This document shows, one piece after another, positions 19,493 through 27,726 of a DNA stretch of 64,000 nt. A program made the translations under genes and the position numbers. Source of the stretch: Micromonosporaceae bacterium KJ-029 (GTDB taxonomy: Bacteria; Actinomycetota; Actinomycetes; Mycobacteriales; Micromonosporaceae); assembly GCA_005402585.1 (NCBI GenBank), contig BIFP01000021.1, forward strand, positions 248,001 to 312,000. Direction: 5' to 3'. The notes beneath the pieces were generated by a model. It searched no databases. It saw only the letters and a program-made list of their open reading frames with translations, and was not told where the DNA came from. Position 1 is the stretch's first letter. Each line of letters starts with the position of its first letter.

Positions 19493-20791
19493 TTGAGCCG
19501 ATTCGAGTGGTTGCGCGGGCGCCTGCGTCGCGCGTACGAGTCAGGTCGGGAATCGGTCCGGGCCGGGCGTAGCACGCCACCCGACGTACCTGAGCCGGCC
19601 AGGATGGCCTCGCCGGCCACTCCGGGGCCGGCGGCACCACCGACCGCCACCGTGATCGGTGCCGAGCCGCCGGCGGCCCTGCACAACTCCACCTCCAGTC
19701 GCGACGACGCGGACGTGCCGCACGCGCTGCGGATCGCCGCCGCCTGGTCCTGGCGGCTGATCGTCATCGGCATCGTGTTCTGGGCGCTGCTGAAGATCGT
19801 CAGCACCATCAGCATCGTGATCATTCCGCTCGCCGTGGCGATGCTGCTGTCGGCGCTGCTGGCGCCCGCGGTGGGCTGGCTGCTGCGGGCCCGGTTCCCG
19901 AGGTCGCTGGCGACCGCCGTGGTGCTGGTCACCGGTCTGGCCGCGGTGATCGGCACGCTGACCCTGGTGGTCAACGAGTTCATCCGGGGCGTTCCGGAAC
20001 TGGCCAAGAAGTCGACCCAGGGCCTGCAGCAGATTCAGGACTGGCTCCAGACCGGGCCGCTGCACCTGTCCGACAACGACCTGAACCGGTACCTCGAAGA
20101 GGCCCAGCAGTGGGTCAACAACAACACCGAGCGGTTCACCAGCGGCGCCCTCTCCACCGCCACCACCCTGGCCGAGGTGTTGACCGGCACGGTGCTGGTG
20201 CTCTTCGCGACCTTCTTCTTCCTGCGCGACGGCAACCTGATCTGGCGCTTCCTGGTCCGGCTGCTGCCGGTCGCCGCGCGCTGGAAGGTCGACGACGCCG
20301 GCCGCTCCGCCTGGGCCACCCTGGTCGCCTACGTCCGGGCGACCGTGCTGGTCGCCTTCATCGACGCCGTCGGCATCGGCATCTTCCTGGTCATCTTCGA
20401 CATTCCGTTCGCCTTCCCGCTCGCCGCCCTGGTCTTCCTGGGGGCGTTCATCCCGATCGTCGGCGCGACGCTCTCCGGCGGGGTGGCGGTGCTGGTCGCA
20501 CTGGTCGACAGCGGCCCGGTGACCGCGTTGATCATCCTCGGTGTGGTGATCGGGGTGCAACAGATCGAGGGGCACATCCTCCAGCCGTTGATCATGGGCC
20601 GTGCGGTGGCCATCCACCCGCTCGCGGTGATCATCGGTCTGGCCGCTGGTGTGGTGCTCGCCGGGATCACCGGTGCGCTGGTCGCGGTGCCGCTGATCGC
20701 GATGCTCAACACGGCGGTGCGGCGCCTCGCCGCCCGCCGCGTCCCGGACACCCCGCCGGACGCGGTCGTCGTCGCCTCCCGGGCCCCCTGA
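19493..20791 (+). CDS. AI-2E family transporter (YdiK/TqsA-like permease)
   Basis: A 432-residue polytopic protein of the AI-2E transporter/PurR-regulated permease family. Residues 1-75 are a hydrophilic cytoplasmic tail. Helices begin at about 80 (AWSWRLIVIGIVFWALLKIV), with paired helices near 120-165. A long extracytoplasmic helical region (170-235) and the family signatures FATFFFLRDGN, FAFPLAALVFLGAFIPIVGATLSG and VQQIEGHILQPLIMGRAV follow. Substrates range from quorum signals to ions in relatives. TTG 19493 is preferred because GGGAGG ends five bases before it; the in-frame GTG at 19487 overlaps that site. Confidence 0.88.
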   Translation: MSRFEWLRGRLRRAYESGRESVRAGRSTPPDVPEPARMASPATPGPAAPPTATVIGAEPPAALHNSTSSRDDADVPHALRIAAAWSWRLIVIGIVFWALLKIVSTISIVIIPLAVAMLLSALLAPAVGWLLRARFPRSLATAVVLVTGLAAVIGTLTLVVNEFIRGVPELAKKSTQGLQQIQDWLQTGPLHLSDNDLNRYLEEAQQWVNNNTERFTSGALSTATTLAEVLTGTVLVLFATFFFLRDGNLIWRFLVRLLPVAARWKVDDAGRSAWATLVAYVRATVLVAFIDAVGIGIFLVIFDIPFAFPLAALVFLGAFIPIVGATLSGGVAVLVALVDSGPVTALIILGVVIGVQQIEGHILQPLIMGRAVAIHPLAVIIGLAAGVVLAGITGALVAVPLIAMLNTAVRRLAARRVPDTPPDAVVVASRAP

Positions 20792-20813
20792 CGTACTGGC
20801 CCGCCAGCGGCGG

Positions 20814-22937
20814 TCAGTCGGTGGCGAGCCGGGTCAGGGCGCCCCGGACCACCTCGGGACGGGTGGTGTACCAGAACGGCGGCAGCGAGCGGCGCAGGAA
20901 CGAGCCGTAGCCGCGGGCGGTCTCCAGCCGGGAGTCGAGCACGGCCACCACGCCCCGGTCGCCGGTGGCCCGGATCAGCCGGCCCACGCCCTGCGCCAGG
21001 CGGACCGCCGCGATCGGGACGCTGACCGCGGCGAAACCGGACCCGCCCTGTGCGTCCACCGCCGCGGCCCGCGCCGCCGCCAGCGGCTCATCCGGCCGGG
21101 GGAAGGGCAGCCGGTCGATCACGACCAGCTGGCAGGCGTCACCCGGCACGTCCACCCCCTGCCACAGGGACATCACCCCGAACAGGCAGCTCGACCGCTC
21201 CTCACGGAACCGGCGGACCAGCAGCGGCAGCGCCTCCTCGCCCTGGAGCAGCACCGGCAGGTCGGTCCGCGCCCGCACCAGCTCCGCCGCCTGCTGCGCG
21301 GCCCGCCGGGAGGAGAACAGCCCGAGCGTACGGCCACCCAGCGCGGTGACCAGCGCGAGCAGTTCCTCCCCGGCCGCGTCGGGCAACCCGGAGATCCCGG
21401 GGCGGGGCAGGTGCGCGGCCACGTACAGGATCCCCTGCCGGGCGTAGTCGAACGGCGAGCCGACGTCCAGCGACCGCCACCCCGCCCCGGAGTCCATGAC
21501 CTCGCCACCCTTGTCGGGACCGCTGCCCCCGCTCCCCGGCCGGCGGGTCGCGTCGGCGAGGGCGGCGGCGGCCGGCGACGGCGGAGCGGGCGGTGGCGCG
21601 TCGAGGCCCAGCGCCCGGGCGACCGTGTCGAAGCGGCCCCCCAGCGCCAGCGTGGCCGAGGTGGCGACCACCGTCCGCTCGTCGTAGAGGTGGGTGGCGA
21701 GCGTGCCGGCGACCGAGAGCGGCGCCACCACCAGCGCCCGCCGGCCGGTGGCGTCGTTACGTTCCACCCAGGCCACGTCGTGCTCCGCCTCCTCCAGCAG
21801 CCGCTGGGCGGTGGTGGAGAGCTCATCGAGGACGGACTTGGCCTGCTGCTTGCGTACCGGGTCGGGGTCGTCGGCCTTGATGTCGCCGATGGTGTCCAGG
21901 GCCGCGCGGGTCGCGGCGTCCAGCAGCGTGCAGGCTTCGCGCAGCGGATCCGGCAGGCCGGTGGTGAGCCGCCCGACCGGTGCCTCGGCCAGCCCGACCG
22001 CGAGGGCGTCGCCCGCCGCGGTCAGCGCCTCGGCCGTCTCCGGCCGCAGCAGCGGTCGGGCACGCCGGGTGGACCGGTCGATCAGCTCCGGGGTCAGCTC
22101 CGCCTGGGCCGCCGAGGAGACCCGGTCGGCCAGCTCGTGGGCCTCGTCGACGACCAGCAGCCGGTGCGGCGGGACGATGTGCCGTCCGGCGAGCATGTCC
22201 ACCGCGAGCAGGCTGTGGTTGGTGACGACGATGTCGGCCTCTCGCGCCCGGGCCCGGGACGCCTCCGCGAAGCACTCCGCGCCGTACGGGCAGCGGGCCG
22301 CGCCGACGCACTCCCGGGCCGGCATGGAGACCAGTCGCCATGCCTGGTCGTCGACGCCCGGATCCAACTCGTCGCGGTCACCGGTGTCGGTCTCCATGGC
22401 CCAGTCCCGCAGGCGCTGGATCTGCTTGCCGAGCCGCCCCGCCTCCCCGAGCCAGCGGGTGCCGCCGCCGGGCCGCTCGGCCGGGGCGTCGAAGAGAGTG
22501 TCCTCCGGCTCGTCCTCCGAGGAGTTCTCCAGCCGGGCCAGGCAGAGGTAGTGGTGCCGGCCCTTGAGCACCGCGAAGGTCGGGCGCCGCCCGAGCAACG
22601 GCTCGACGGCGTCGGCCAGCCGGGGCAGGTCGTGCTCGACCAACTGGGACTGCAACGCCAGGGTGGCGGTGGACACCACCACCGGCCCGTCGACGGTCAG
22701 CGCGGGTGCGAGGTACGCCAGGGACTTCCCGGTGCCGGTGCCGGCCTGCACCAGCAGGTGGTCGCCGGCGGCCACGCACTCCTCGATCGCCGTGGTCATC
22801 TGCTGCTGGCCGGGGCGCGCGGCGCCACCCGGCACCGCGCCGACCGCGGCGGCCAGCAACTCTGCACCGCCCGGCCGGTCACCCCGACGGCGGGCCTTGT
22901 CGCGGGTCGAACCGGTGGCGGTGCGGGGCGGGGTCAC
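20814..22937 (-). CDS. dinG: DinG/Rad3-type ATP-dependent helicase
   Basis: A 707-residue superfamily 2 helicase of the XPD/DinG group. Walker A AGTGTGKS is at residues 65-72, and the DEAH box sits in LLVVDEAHELADRV near 265. Cysteines in YLCLARL (~145) and ECVGAARCPYGAEC (~200-215) can hold the 4Fe-4S cluster typical of the family. The C-terminal half has SLWQGVDVPGDAC and QGVGRLIRATGDRGVVAVLD (motif VI). It unwinds DNA with 5'-3' polarity in repair. The GTG at 22937 follows TACCGT by six bases. I see no LexA/SOS box upstream. Confidence 0.93.
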   Translation of the reverse strand: MTPPRTATGSTRDKARRRGDRPGGAELLAAAVGAVPGGAARPGQQQMTTAIEECVAAGDHLLVQAGTGTGKSLAYLAPALTVDGPVVVSTATLALQSQLVEHDLPRLADAVEPLLGRRPTFAVLKGRHHYLCLARLENSSEDEPEDTLFDAPAERPGGGTRWLGEAGRLGKQIQRLRDWAMETDTGDRDELDPGVDDQAWRLVSMPARECVGAARCPYGAECFAEASRARAREADIVVTNHSLLAVDMLAGRHIVPPHRLLVVDEAHELADRVSSAAQAELTPELIDRSTRRARPLLRPETAEALTAAGDALAVGLAEAPVGRLTTGLPDPLREACTLLDAATRAALDTIGDIKADDPDPVRKQQAKSVLDELSTTAQRLLEEAEHDVAWVERNDATGRRALVVAPLSVAGTLATHLYDERTVVATSATLALGGRFDTVARALGLDAPPPAPPSPAAAALADATRRPGSGGSGPDKGGEVMDSGAGWRSLDVGSPFDYARQGILYVAAHLPRPGISGLPDAAGEELLALVTALGGRTLGLFSSRRAAQQAAELVRARTDLPVLLQGEEALPLLVRRFREERSSCLFGVMSLWQGVDVPGDACQLVVIDRLPFPRPDEPLAAARAAAVDAQGGSGFAAVSVPIAAVRLAQGVGRLIRATGDRGVVAVLDSRLETARGYGSFLRRSLPPFWYTTRPEVVRGALTRLATD

Positions 22938-23073
22938 CGTGGCACGGTACCCGCCGGGCCTGACGCGGGTCGTACCGATCGGCCGTGTTGCGGCGTCACG
23001 GAACGGAATACCGCCCTGGCGTCGGGTAATTTCCCGACGGCGACGTGTGGGCGGAATCGGCTAGGGTGCGAAC

Positions 23074-23580
23074 ATGCCGAGCGACGTGGTCCGCGTGATC
23101 TACCGGAAGTACGACGGCAGCGCCCACCGCGACTACCCGGCCCGTCGTCTGACCGAGGACGACCTCGGCGTCTGGCTCGGCGTGCCGGCCGGCACCAGCT
23201 CGGTCTACCACGGCCGGCCCTCGGTAGAGCAGATCCCGTTCGTGCTGCTGGTGCCGCACCACGCCTGGTGGACCTGCATGTTCAACCCGCCGCCGCGGAC
23301 CAGCGAGGTCTACTGCGACATCGCCAGCCCGGCCCGGTGGGAGGGCGACGACACCGTGCACCTGATCGACCTCGACCTGGACGTGGTCCGCCGCCGGGAA
23401 ACCGGCCTGGTCGAACTGCGCGACGAGGACGAGTTCGCCGAGCACCGGGTCCGGTTCGGCTACCCGGACGAGCTGGTCGGGGAGGCCGAGGCGGCGGCGC
23501 GGTGGCTGCTTGGTGCCCTCGACGACGGCACGGAACCGTTCGCCACCTCGTACCGCAAGTGGCTGGCCCTGGTGGTCTGA
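23074..23580 (+). CDS. DUF402 domain protein
   Basis: A 168-residue protein of the DUF402/FomD-like family. The N-terminal half is basic and beta-rich. The middle has HHAWWTCMFNPPPRTSEVYCDIASP, followed by HLIDLDLDVVRRRETGLVELRDEDEF; acidic residues in the LIDLDLD and DEDEF segments match the metal-binding residues of phosphohydrolases with this fold. In relatives the domain hydrolyses nucleoside di/triphosphates or phosphonate-nucleotide bonds. The ATG at 23074 is six bases after TAGGGT, so it is likely leaderless. It is divergent from dinG. Confidence 0.85.
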   Translation: MPSDVVRVIYRKYDGSAHRDYPARRLTEDDLGVWLGVPAGTSSVYHGRPSVEQIPFVLLVPHHAWWTCMFNPPPRTSEVYCDIASPARWEGDDTVHLIDLDLDVVRRRETGLVELRDEDEFAEHRVRFGYPDELVGEAEAAARWLLGALDDGTEPFATSYRKWLALVV

Positions 23581-23726
23581 CCCGCCATCGCCGCCCGGCC
23601 GGTCCTCCCGCTCGGCCCACCGCCGATCAGCGGGCCGGCGTCCGGCGGGTGATGATGCTCCGATGGTGGACGACGATGGATTCGACGTGGTGGCGCCGGC
23701 CGGCGGCGTGGTACGCGACCTGCTCC

Positions 23727-23981
23727 GGGCGTCGCGTCCTGCTGGTGCTCCAGGCGATGGACTGCGGCGGCAAGGACGGCACGATCAAGCGGGTGGTCGC
23801 CACGCCGTGGTACGTGGTGCCGGCGGACCGCAAGTGGTATCGCGACTGGGCGGTGGCGCACGTCCTGCGTGAGACGTTCGACACCCTCGCGCTCGGGTAT
23901 CCGGCAGCCGATTTCGACGTCAAGCGGGAACGGGAGCGGCTACTGGGAACCGCGAGACCGGTGAAGGTGAACGGAAGTTGA
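23727..23981 (+). pseudogene. Remnant of a polyphosphate kinase 2 (PPK2) gene
   Basis: The frame contains two PPK2 blocks joined directly. The first is the N-terminal Walker A block VLLVLQAMDCGGKDGTIKR, and the second is the C-terminal block APWYVVPADRKWYRD-type (here ATPWYVVPADRKWYRDW), ending ADFDVKRERERLL. In an intact PPK2 these are separated by well over 100 residues containing the Walker B and lid regions. The usual N-terminal ~70 residues are also missing. The deletion is in frame, so a small ORF survives, but catalysis is impossible. PPK2 enzymes phosphorylate nucleotides with polyphosphate. The remnant directly precedes the phosphate-uptake operon, and its end overlaps a PHO-box-like array. 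Confidence 0.8.
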
Positions 23982-23998
23982 ACGAGCGGTGAATGGCA
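23966..23998 (+). promoter_or_regulatory. PHO-box-like array of three 11-bp direct repeats
   Basis: GGTGAAC (23966), GTTGAAC (23977) and GGTGAAT (23988) recur at exactly 11-base intervals. Read on the other strand they are GTTCACC-type units with 4-base spacers, the direct-repeat unit bound by PhoP in Streptomyces. The array lies about 115 bases upstream of the DUF47-Pit operon. A possible -10, TAGCAT, is at about 24042. Confidence 0.65.
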
Positions 23999-24112
23999 TC
24001 TGGCCAGGGGTAGGCCGCCGAATCGCCGGTCCGACGGTTCCCTAGCATTCCCTCAGCAGGGCGCCGGACCGGCGGCTGCCACCCCTTCCACCGACACGAC
24101 GAGGTCCGTGCT

Positions 24113-24739
24113 GTGAGGTTTTCCTTCCGCCCGAACGAGGGCGCCTTCTACGAGCTCTTCACCAGGGCCGCGCAGAATCTGGTCCGGGGTACCGAGCTGC
24201 TCAACGAGCTTGCCCTGCCCGACGTCGAGGTGCAGTCGGTCAGTGAACGACTCACCGAGGTCGAGCACGACAGCGACCAGATCACCCACGAGCTGTTCAA
24301 GAAGATCAACTCGACCTTCGTCACCCCCTTCGACCGCGAGGACATCTACCGCCTCGGCTCACAGCTGGACGACGTGATGGACCACCTGGAGGCGGTGGGC
24401 AACCTGCTCTACCTCTACGGGCTGACCAAGCTGCCGTCGCTGCCCCGGGAGATGCACGAGCTGGTGCACGTCCTCGACCAGCAGGCGAGGCTGACCGCCG
24501 ACGCGATGCCCCGGCTGAAGTCGATGAAGGATCTCGAGGACTACTGGATCGAGTGCAACCGGCTGGAGAACGACGGCGACCAGGCGTACCGAATGCTGCT
24601 GGTCCGCCTCTTCTCCGGCGAGTACGACGCGTTGACCGTGCTCAAGATGAAGGAGGTCGCCGACGAGCTGGAGGCCGCCTGCGACGCCTTCGAGCACGTG
24701 GCCAACACCGTCGAGACCATCGCGGTCAAGGAGTCCTGA
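24113..24739 (+). CDS. DUF47/PhoU-like phosphate transport accessory protein
   Basis: A 208-residue all-helical protein of the DUF47 (PhoU-like, YkaA) family, which pairs with Pit transporters and is thought to modulate or sense phosphate flux. Visible family features are VEHDSDQITHELFKKINSTF (~44-63), the signature TPFDREDIYRLGSQLDDVMDHLE (~65-87) and ENDGDQAYRMLLVRLF (~155-170); the E/D-rich segments match PhoU metal-binding motifs. The GTG at 24113 has GAGG eight bases upstream. It is separated by four bases from the pit start, so the two are surely co-transcribed, probably under the upstream PHO-box-like repeats. Confidence 0.93.
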   Translation: MRFSFRPNEGAFYELFTRAAQNLVRGTELLNELALPDVEVQSVSERLTEVEHDSDQITHELFKKINSTFVTPFDREDIYRLGSQLDDVMDHLEAVGNLLYLYGLTKLPSLPREMHELVHVLDQQARLTADAMPRLKSMKDLEDYWIECNRLENDGDQAYRMLLVRLFSGEYDALTVLKMKEVADELEAACDAFEHVANTVETIAVKES

Positions 24740-24743
24740 TCCC

Positions 24744-25748
24744 GTGAGTCCCGAGCTCATCGCGGTGCTGGCGGTGATCGGGGTGGCCCTGGTGTTCGAC
24801 TACACCAACGGCTTCCACGACGCTGCCAACGCGATCGCGACCAGCATCTCCACCCGGGCGCTGACACCCCGGGTCGCCCTCGCCATGGCGGCGGTCGGCA
24901 ACTTCATCGGCGCCCACTTCGGCGCCAAGGTCGCCAAAACGGTCGGCAGCGGCCTGGTCGAGTTGCCCACCGGCGTGTCCAGCCTCGGCATCGTCTTCGC
25001 CGGTGTGATCGGCGCGATCACCTGGAACCTGATCACCTGGTACTTCGGGCTGCCGTCGTCCTCGTCCCACGCGTTGTTCGGTGGCCTGGTCGGCTCGACG
25101 CTCGCCGCCTCCGGGACGGTGCTCTGGGGCGGCATCGGCAAGAGCGTGATCATCCCGATGATCCTTTCGCCGCTGGTCGGCTTCGTCCTCGGCTACATCG
25201 TGATGATCGCCGTGAACTGGATCTTCCGGAAGGGACACCCGGGCAAGCTGAACCGGGGCTTCCGCTGGGCCCAGACCGCCTCCGCGGCGGCCATGTCGGT
25301 CGGCCACGGCATGCAGGACGCGGCCAAGACCATCGGCATCGTGGTGCTCGCCCTCTTCGTCGGCGGCTACCAGAGCAGCACGGAGCACATTCCGGAGTGG
25401 GCGTTCTGGACCTCGGCCGCCGTGCTGGCGGCCGGCACGTACGCCGGTGGCTGGCGGATCATCCGGACCCTCGGCCGGAAGATCATCGACCTCCGCCCGC
25501 CGGAGGGCTTCGCGGCCGAGACCGTGGCCAGCGGCGTGCTCTACTTCAACGCGCTGGTCCTCGGCGCCCCGATCTCGACCACCCACACGATCACCTCGGC
25601 GATCATGGGTGTCGGCGCGACCAAGCGGCTCTCCGCCGTGCGATGGGGCGTGGCCGGCAACATCGTCGGCGCCTGGATCCTGACCTTCCCGGCCGCCGGC
25701 GCCATCGGCGCCCTGATGTACTTCCTGGCCCGCCCGTTCTTCGTCTGA
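24744..25748 (+). CDS. pit: Low-affinity inorganic phosphate transporter, PiT family
   Basis: A 334-residue membrane protein of the Pit family, which moves metal-phosphate complexes with protons. The duplicated signature is clear: FDYTNGFHDAANAIATSI (~14-31) in the first half and GAPISTTHTITSAIMGVG (~275-292) in the second. SLGIVFAGVIGAITWNLITW and PSSSSHALFGGLVGS between them are equally typical. About nine helices are predicted with a cytoplasmic loop around 160-190. GTG 24744 follows the DUF47 stop by four bases. A 53-bp palindromic repeat begins four bases after the stop. Confidence 0.95.
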   Translation: MSPELIAVLAVIGVALVFDYTNGFHDAANAIATSISTRALTPRVALAMAAVGNFIGAHFGAKVAKTVGSGLVELPTGVSSLGIVFAGVIGAITWNLITWYFGLPSSSSHALFGGLVGSTLAASGTVLWGGIGKSVIIPMILSPLVGFVLGYIVMIAVNWIFRKGHPGKLNRGFRWAQTASAAAMSVGHGMQDAAKTIGIVVLALFVGGYQSSTEHIPEWAFWTSAAVLAAGTYAGGWRIIRTLGRKIIDLRPPEGFAAETVASGVLYFNALVLGAPISTTHTITSAIMGVGATKRLSAVRWGVAGNIVGAWILTFPAAGAIGALMYFLARPFFV

Positions 25749-25752
25749 GATG

Positions 25753-25805
25753 TAAGGAGGGGCCCCCTGTTAACGCCTGGCGTTGTACAGGGGGCCCCTC
25801 CTAAC
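25753..25805. repeat. 53-bp GGGCCC palindromic repeat, copy B
   Basis: The most symmetrical copy. The left arm GTAAGGAGGGGCCCCCTG (from 25752) and the right arm ending CCTAAC are complementary at 17 of 18 positions, with an inner palindrome AACGCC-T-GGCGTT. It lies between the convergent pit and Gfo/Idh genes and can act as a bidirectional terminator. Confidence 0.88.
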
Positions 25806-25823
25806 ACTCTGCCGGGCTGGCGG

Positions 25824-26792
25824 TCAGAGGTACGAGACGCCGATCTGGGCGCGAATGTCGTCGAGCAGGCCCATGATCTCCAGGGTGGCGGCGTGCGGCA
25901 CCAGCGGGCTCTCGGTCAGCCCCTGGGCCAGGCAGCGCTGCACCTCGATGGCCTCGTACTGGTAGCCGGAGCCGGCCAGCTCCTCCGCGATCGTCTCGGG
26001 CTCGGCGCCGGCCCGGTGCAGGGTGAACCCGCCGGGGCGGAAGAACGGCTCGGGCAGGTCGATCCGCCCGGCCGTACCGGTGATCGAGGCGGTGAGCCCG
26101 GTGGCCCCCACCATGCCGCAGCTCAACGTGGCGACGGCCCCCGGGTCGTACCCGAAGACCAGACCGGTGTTCTCGTCCGTGCCCTCCGGGCCCAGCTTCG
26201 CCCACGACCGGACGTGCTGCGGAACGCCGAGCAGCAGGTGGGCCAGGCTCACCGGGTAGACGCCGAGGTCGAGCAGCGCGCCACCGCCGAGTGTGCGGGC
26301 CCGCATCCGGTGCTCGGGCGGGAACGGCCCGGCCACGCCGAAGTCGGCCCGGACGCTGGTCACCGTGCCGATCGCGCCGTCGGCGATCAGCTCGCAGACC
26401 CGCCGGACGAGCGGGTTGCACCGCATCCACATCGCCTCCATGAGGAAGACTCCGGCGGCGCGGGCGGCCTCGACCAGCTCGGTGCTGGTGGGCAGGTCGA
26501 GGGTGAACGGCTTCTCCAGCAGCACCGGCTTACCGGCGGTCAGGCAGGCCCGGGCCGCCTCGTAGTGGGCGGCGTGCGGGGTGGCGACGTAGATCACGTC
26601 CACCTCGGCGTCCGCGGCCAGGTCCGCCCAGGAGGCGTACGCCCGGGGTACGCCGTGCCGCTCCGCGAAGCGCTTCGCCGTCTCGGCGGTTCGTGAGCCG
26701 ACCGCGACCAGTTCGGCCCCCGGCACCAGCCGGAGATCCTCGGCGAAACGGGCGGCGATGTTGCCGGTGGCCAGGATGCCCCAACGAGTCAT
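25824..26792 (-). CDS. Gfo/Idh/MocA-family oxidoreductase
   Basis: A 322-residue NAD(P)-dependent oxidoreductase. The N-terminal Rossmann fold starts WGILATGNIAARFAEDL with the GxxGNIA variant of the dinucleotide loop. The catalytic EKP (93-95, in LLEKPFTLD) is intact, and TPHAAHYEAARACL is typical. The C-terminal domain is the alpha/beta substrate domain. Substrates are usually sugars, polyols or trans-dihydrodiols; none can be assigned here. ATG 26792 follows TAGCGT by six bases. It is divergent from the NUDIX gene with 70 bases between. Confidence 0.92.
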   Translation of the reverse strand: MTRWGILATGNIAARFAEDLRLVPGAELVAVGSRTAETAKRFAERHGVPRAYASWADLAADAEVDVIYVATPHAAHYEAARACLTAGKPVLLEKPFTLDLPTSTELVEAARAAGVFLMEAMWMRCNPLVRRVCELIADGAIGTVTSVRADFGVAGPFPPEHRMRARTLGGGALLDLGVYPVSLAHLLLGVPQHVRSWAKLGPEGTDENTGLVFGYDPGAVATLSCGMVGATGLTASITGTAGRIDLPEPFFRPGGFTLHRAGAEPETIAEELAGSGYQYEAIEVQRCLAQGLTESPLVPHAATLEIMGLLDDIRAQIGVSYL

Positions 26793-26862
26793 GGCGTGAC
26801 GCTACCGAAGATCACCAGAGGGCTGTACCGGCGATCCACGGGTCGGGAACTAGGCTCGGCGC

Positions 26863-27708
26863 ATGACGATCGACCGCGGCTTCCCGGCGCCGCCCGCGCT
26901 GGTGGAGCACGCCCGCCGGTTCCGGGCCACCGACGGCGTACCGGTGGTGCCCCGGATGGCCGCCACCGTGCTGCTGCTCCGCCCGGCCGGCGAGGGCTTC
27001 GAGGTGTACCTGATCCGGCGGGTCGCGGCGATGGCCTTCGGCGGCATGTACGCCTTCCCCGGCGGCGGGGTCGACCCCTCGGACTCCACCACGCACCTCG
27101 ACTGGGCGGGTCCGGATCCGGCGGGCTGGGGCGTCCGGCTCGGGCTGGCGCCGGCCGCCGCCCAGGCGGTCGTGTGCGCGGCGGCCCGCGAGGTCTTCGA
27201 GGAGGCCGGGGTGCTGCTCGCCGGCCCGGACGCGGACCAGGTCGTCGGCGACGTCAGCGACGACGGGTGGGAGGCCGCCCGGACCGACCTGGAGCAGCGG
27301 CGCACCGGCTTCGCCGACCTGCTCGCCCGACGCGGGCTGACGCTCCGCTCGGACCTGCTGCTGCCCTGGAGCCGGTGGGTGACCCCGGAGTTCGAGCCGC
27401 GCCGGTACGACACGTACTTCTTCGTGGCGTTGCTGCCCGAGGGGCAGCGGACCCGCGACGTCTCCGGCGAGGCCGACCACACCCTCTGGGTCCGGCCCAC
27501 CGACGCCTGCGACCGTGTCGAGGCGGGTGAGCTGAACATGTTGCCGCCCACCCTGGTCACCCTCCGCGAGATCGCCGCCTGCGACGACCTCGCGGCGGTG
27601 GCTCGGGCGGCGGCGGACCGGGACGCGGCCACCCCGATCACCCCGTACCTGGACCTGTCCGACGAGACCGGCCCCCGGTTCCACCTGGGCCCCCCGCCCG
27701 CGTCCTGA
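26863..27708 (+). CDS. NUDIX hydrolase with expanded NUDIX box
   Basis: A 281-residue NUDIX protein. The Gly-rich start (AFPGGGVDPSD, ~63-73) and the catalytic end (AAREVFEEAGVLL, ~108-120) of the NUDIX box are separated by about 35 extra residues, as in NUDT7/NUDT19-like acyl-CoA or CoA diphosphatases. The C-terminal half has PWSRWVTPEFEPRRYDTYFF, also typical of that branch. It likely hydrolyses a nucleoside diphosphate derivative, possibly CoA-linked. ATG 26863 is six bases after TAGGCT. It is convergent with mshD. Confidence 0.88.
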   Translation: MTIDRGFPAPPALVEHARRFRATDGVPVVPRMAATVLLLRPAGEGFEVYLIRRVAAMAFGGMYAFPGGGVDPSDSTTHLDWAGPDPAGWGVRLGLAPAAAQAVVCAAAREVFEEAGVLLAGPDADQVVGDVSDDGWEAARTDLEQRRTGFADLLARRGLTLRSDLLLPWSRWVTPEFEPRRYDTYFFVALLPEGQRTRDVSGEADHTLWVRPTDACDRVEAGELNMLPPTLVTLREIAACDDLAAVARAAADRDAATPITPYLDLSDETGPRFHLGPPPAS

Positions 27709-27726
27709 GCCGAGGCGCCCCCCGCC

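Noticed and set aside
21411..23700. Plus-strand open frame across dinG running toward the PPK2 remnant
   Set aside because: Only the last part (from 23727) shows homology; the rest is antisense to the helicase.
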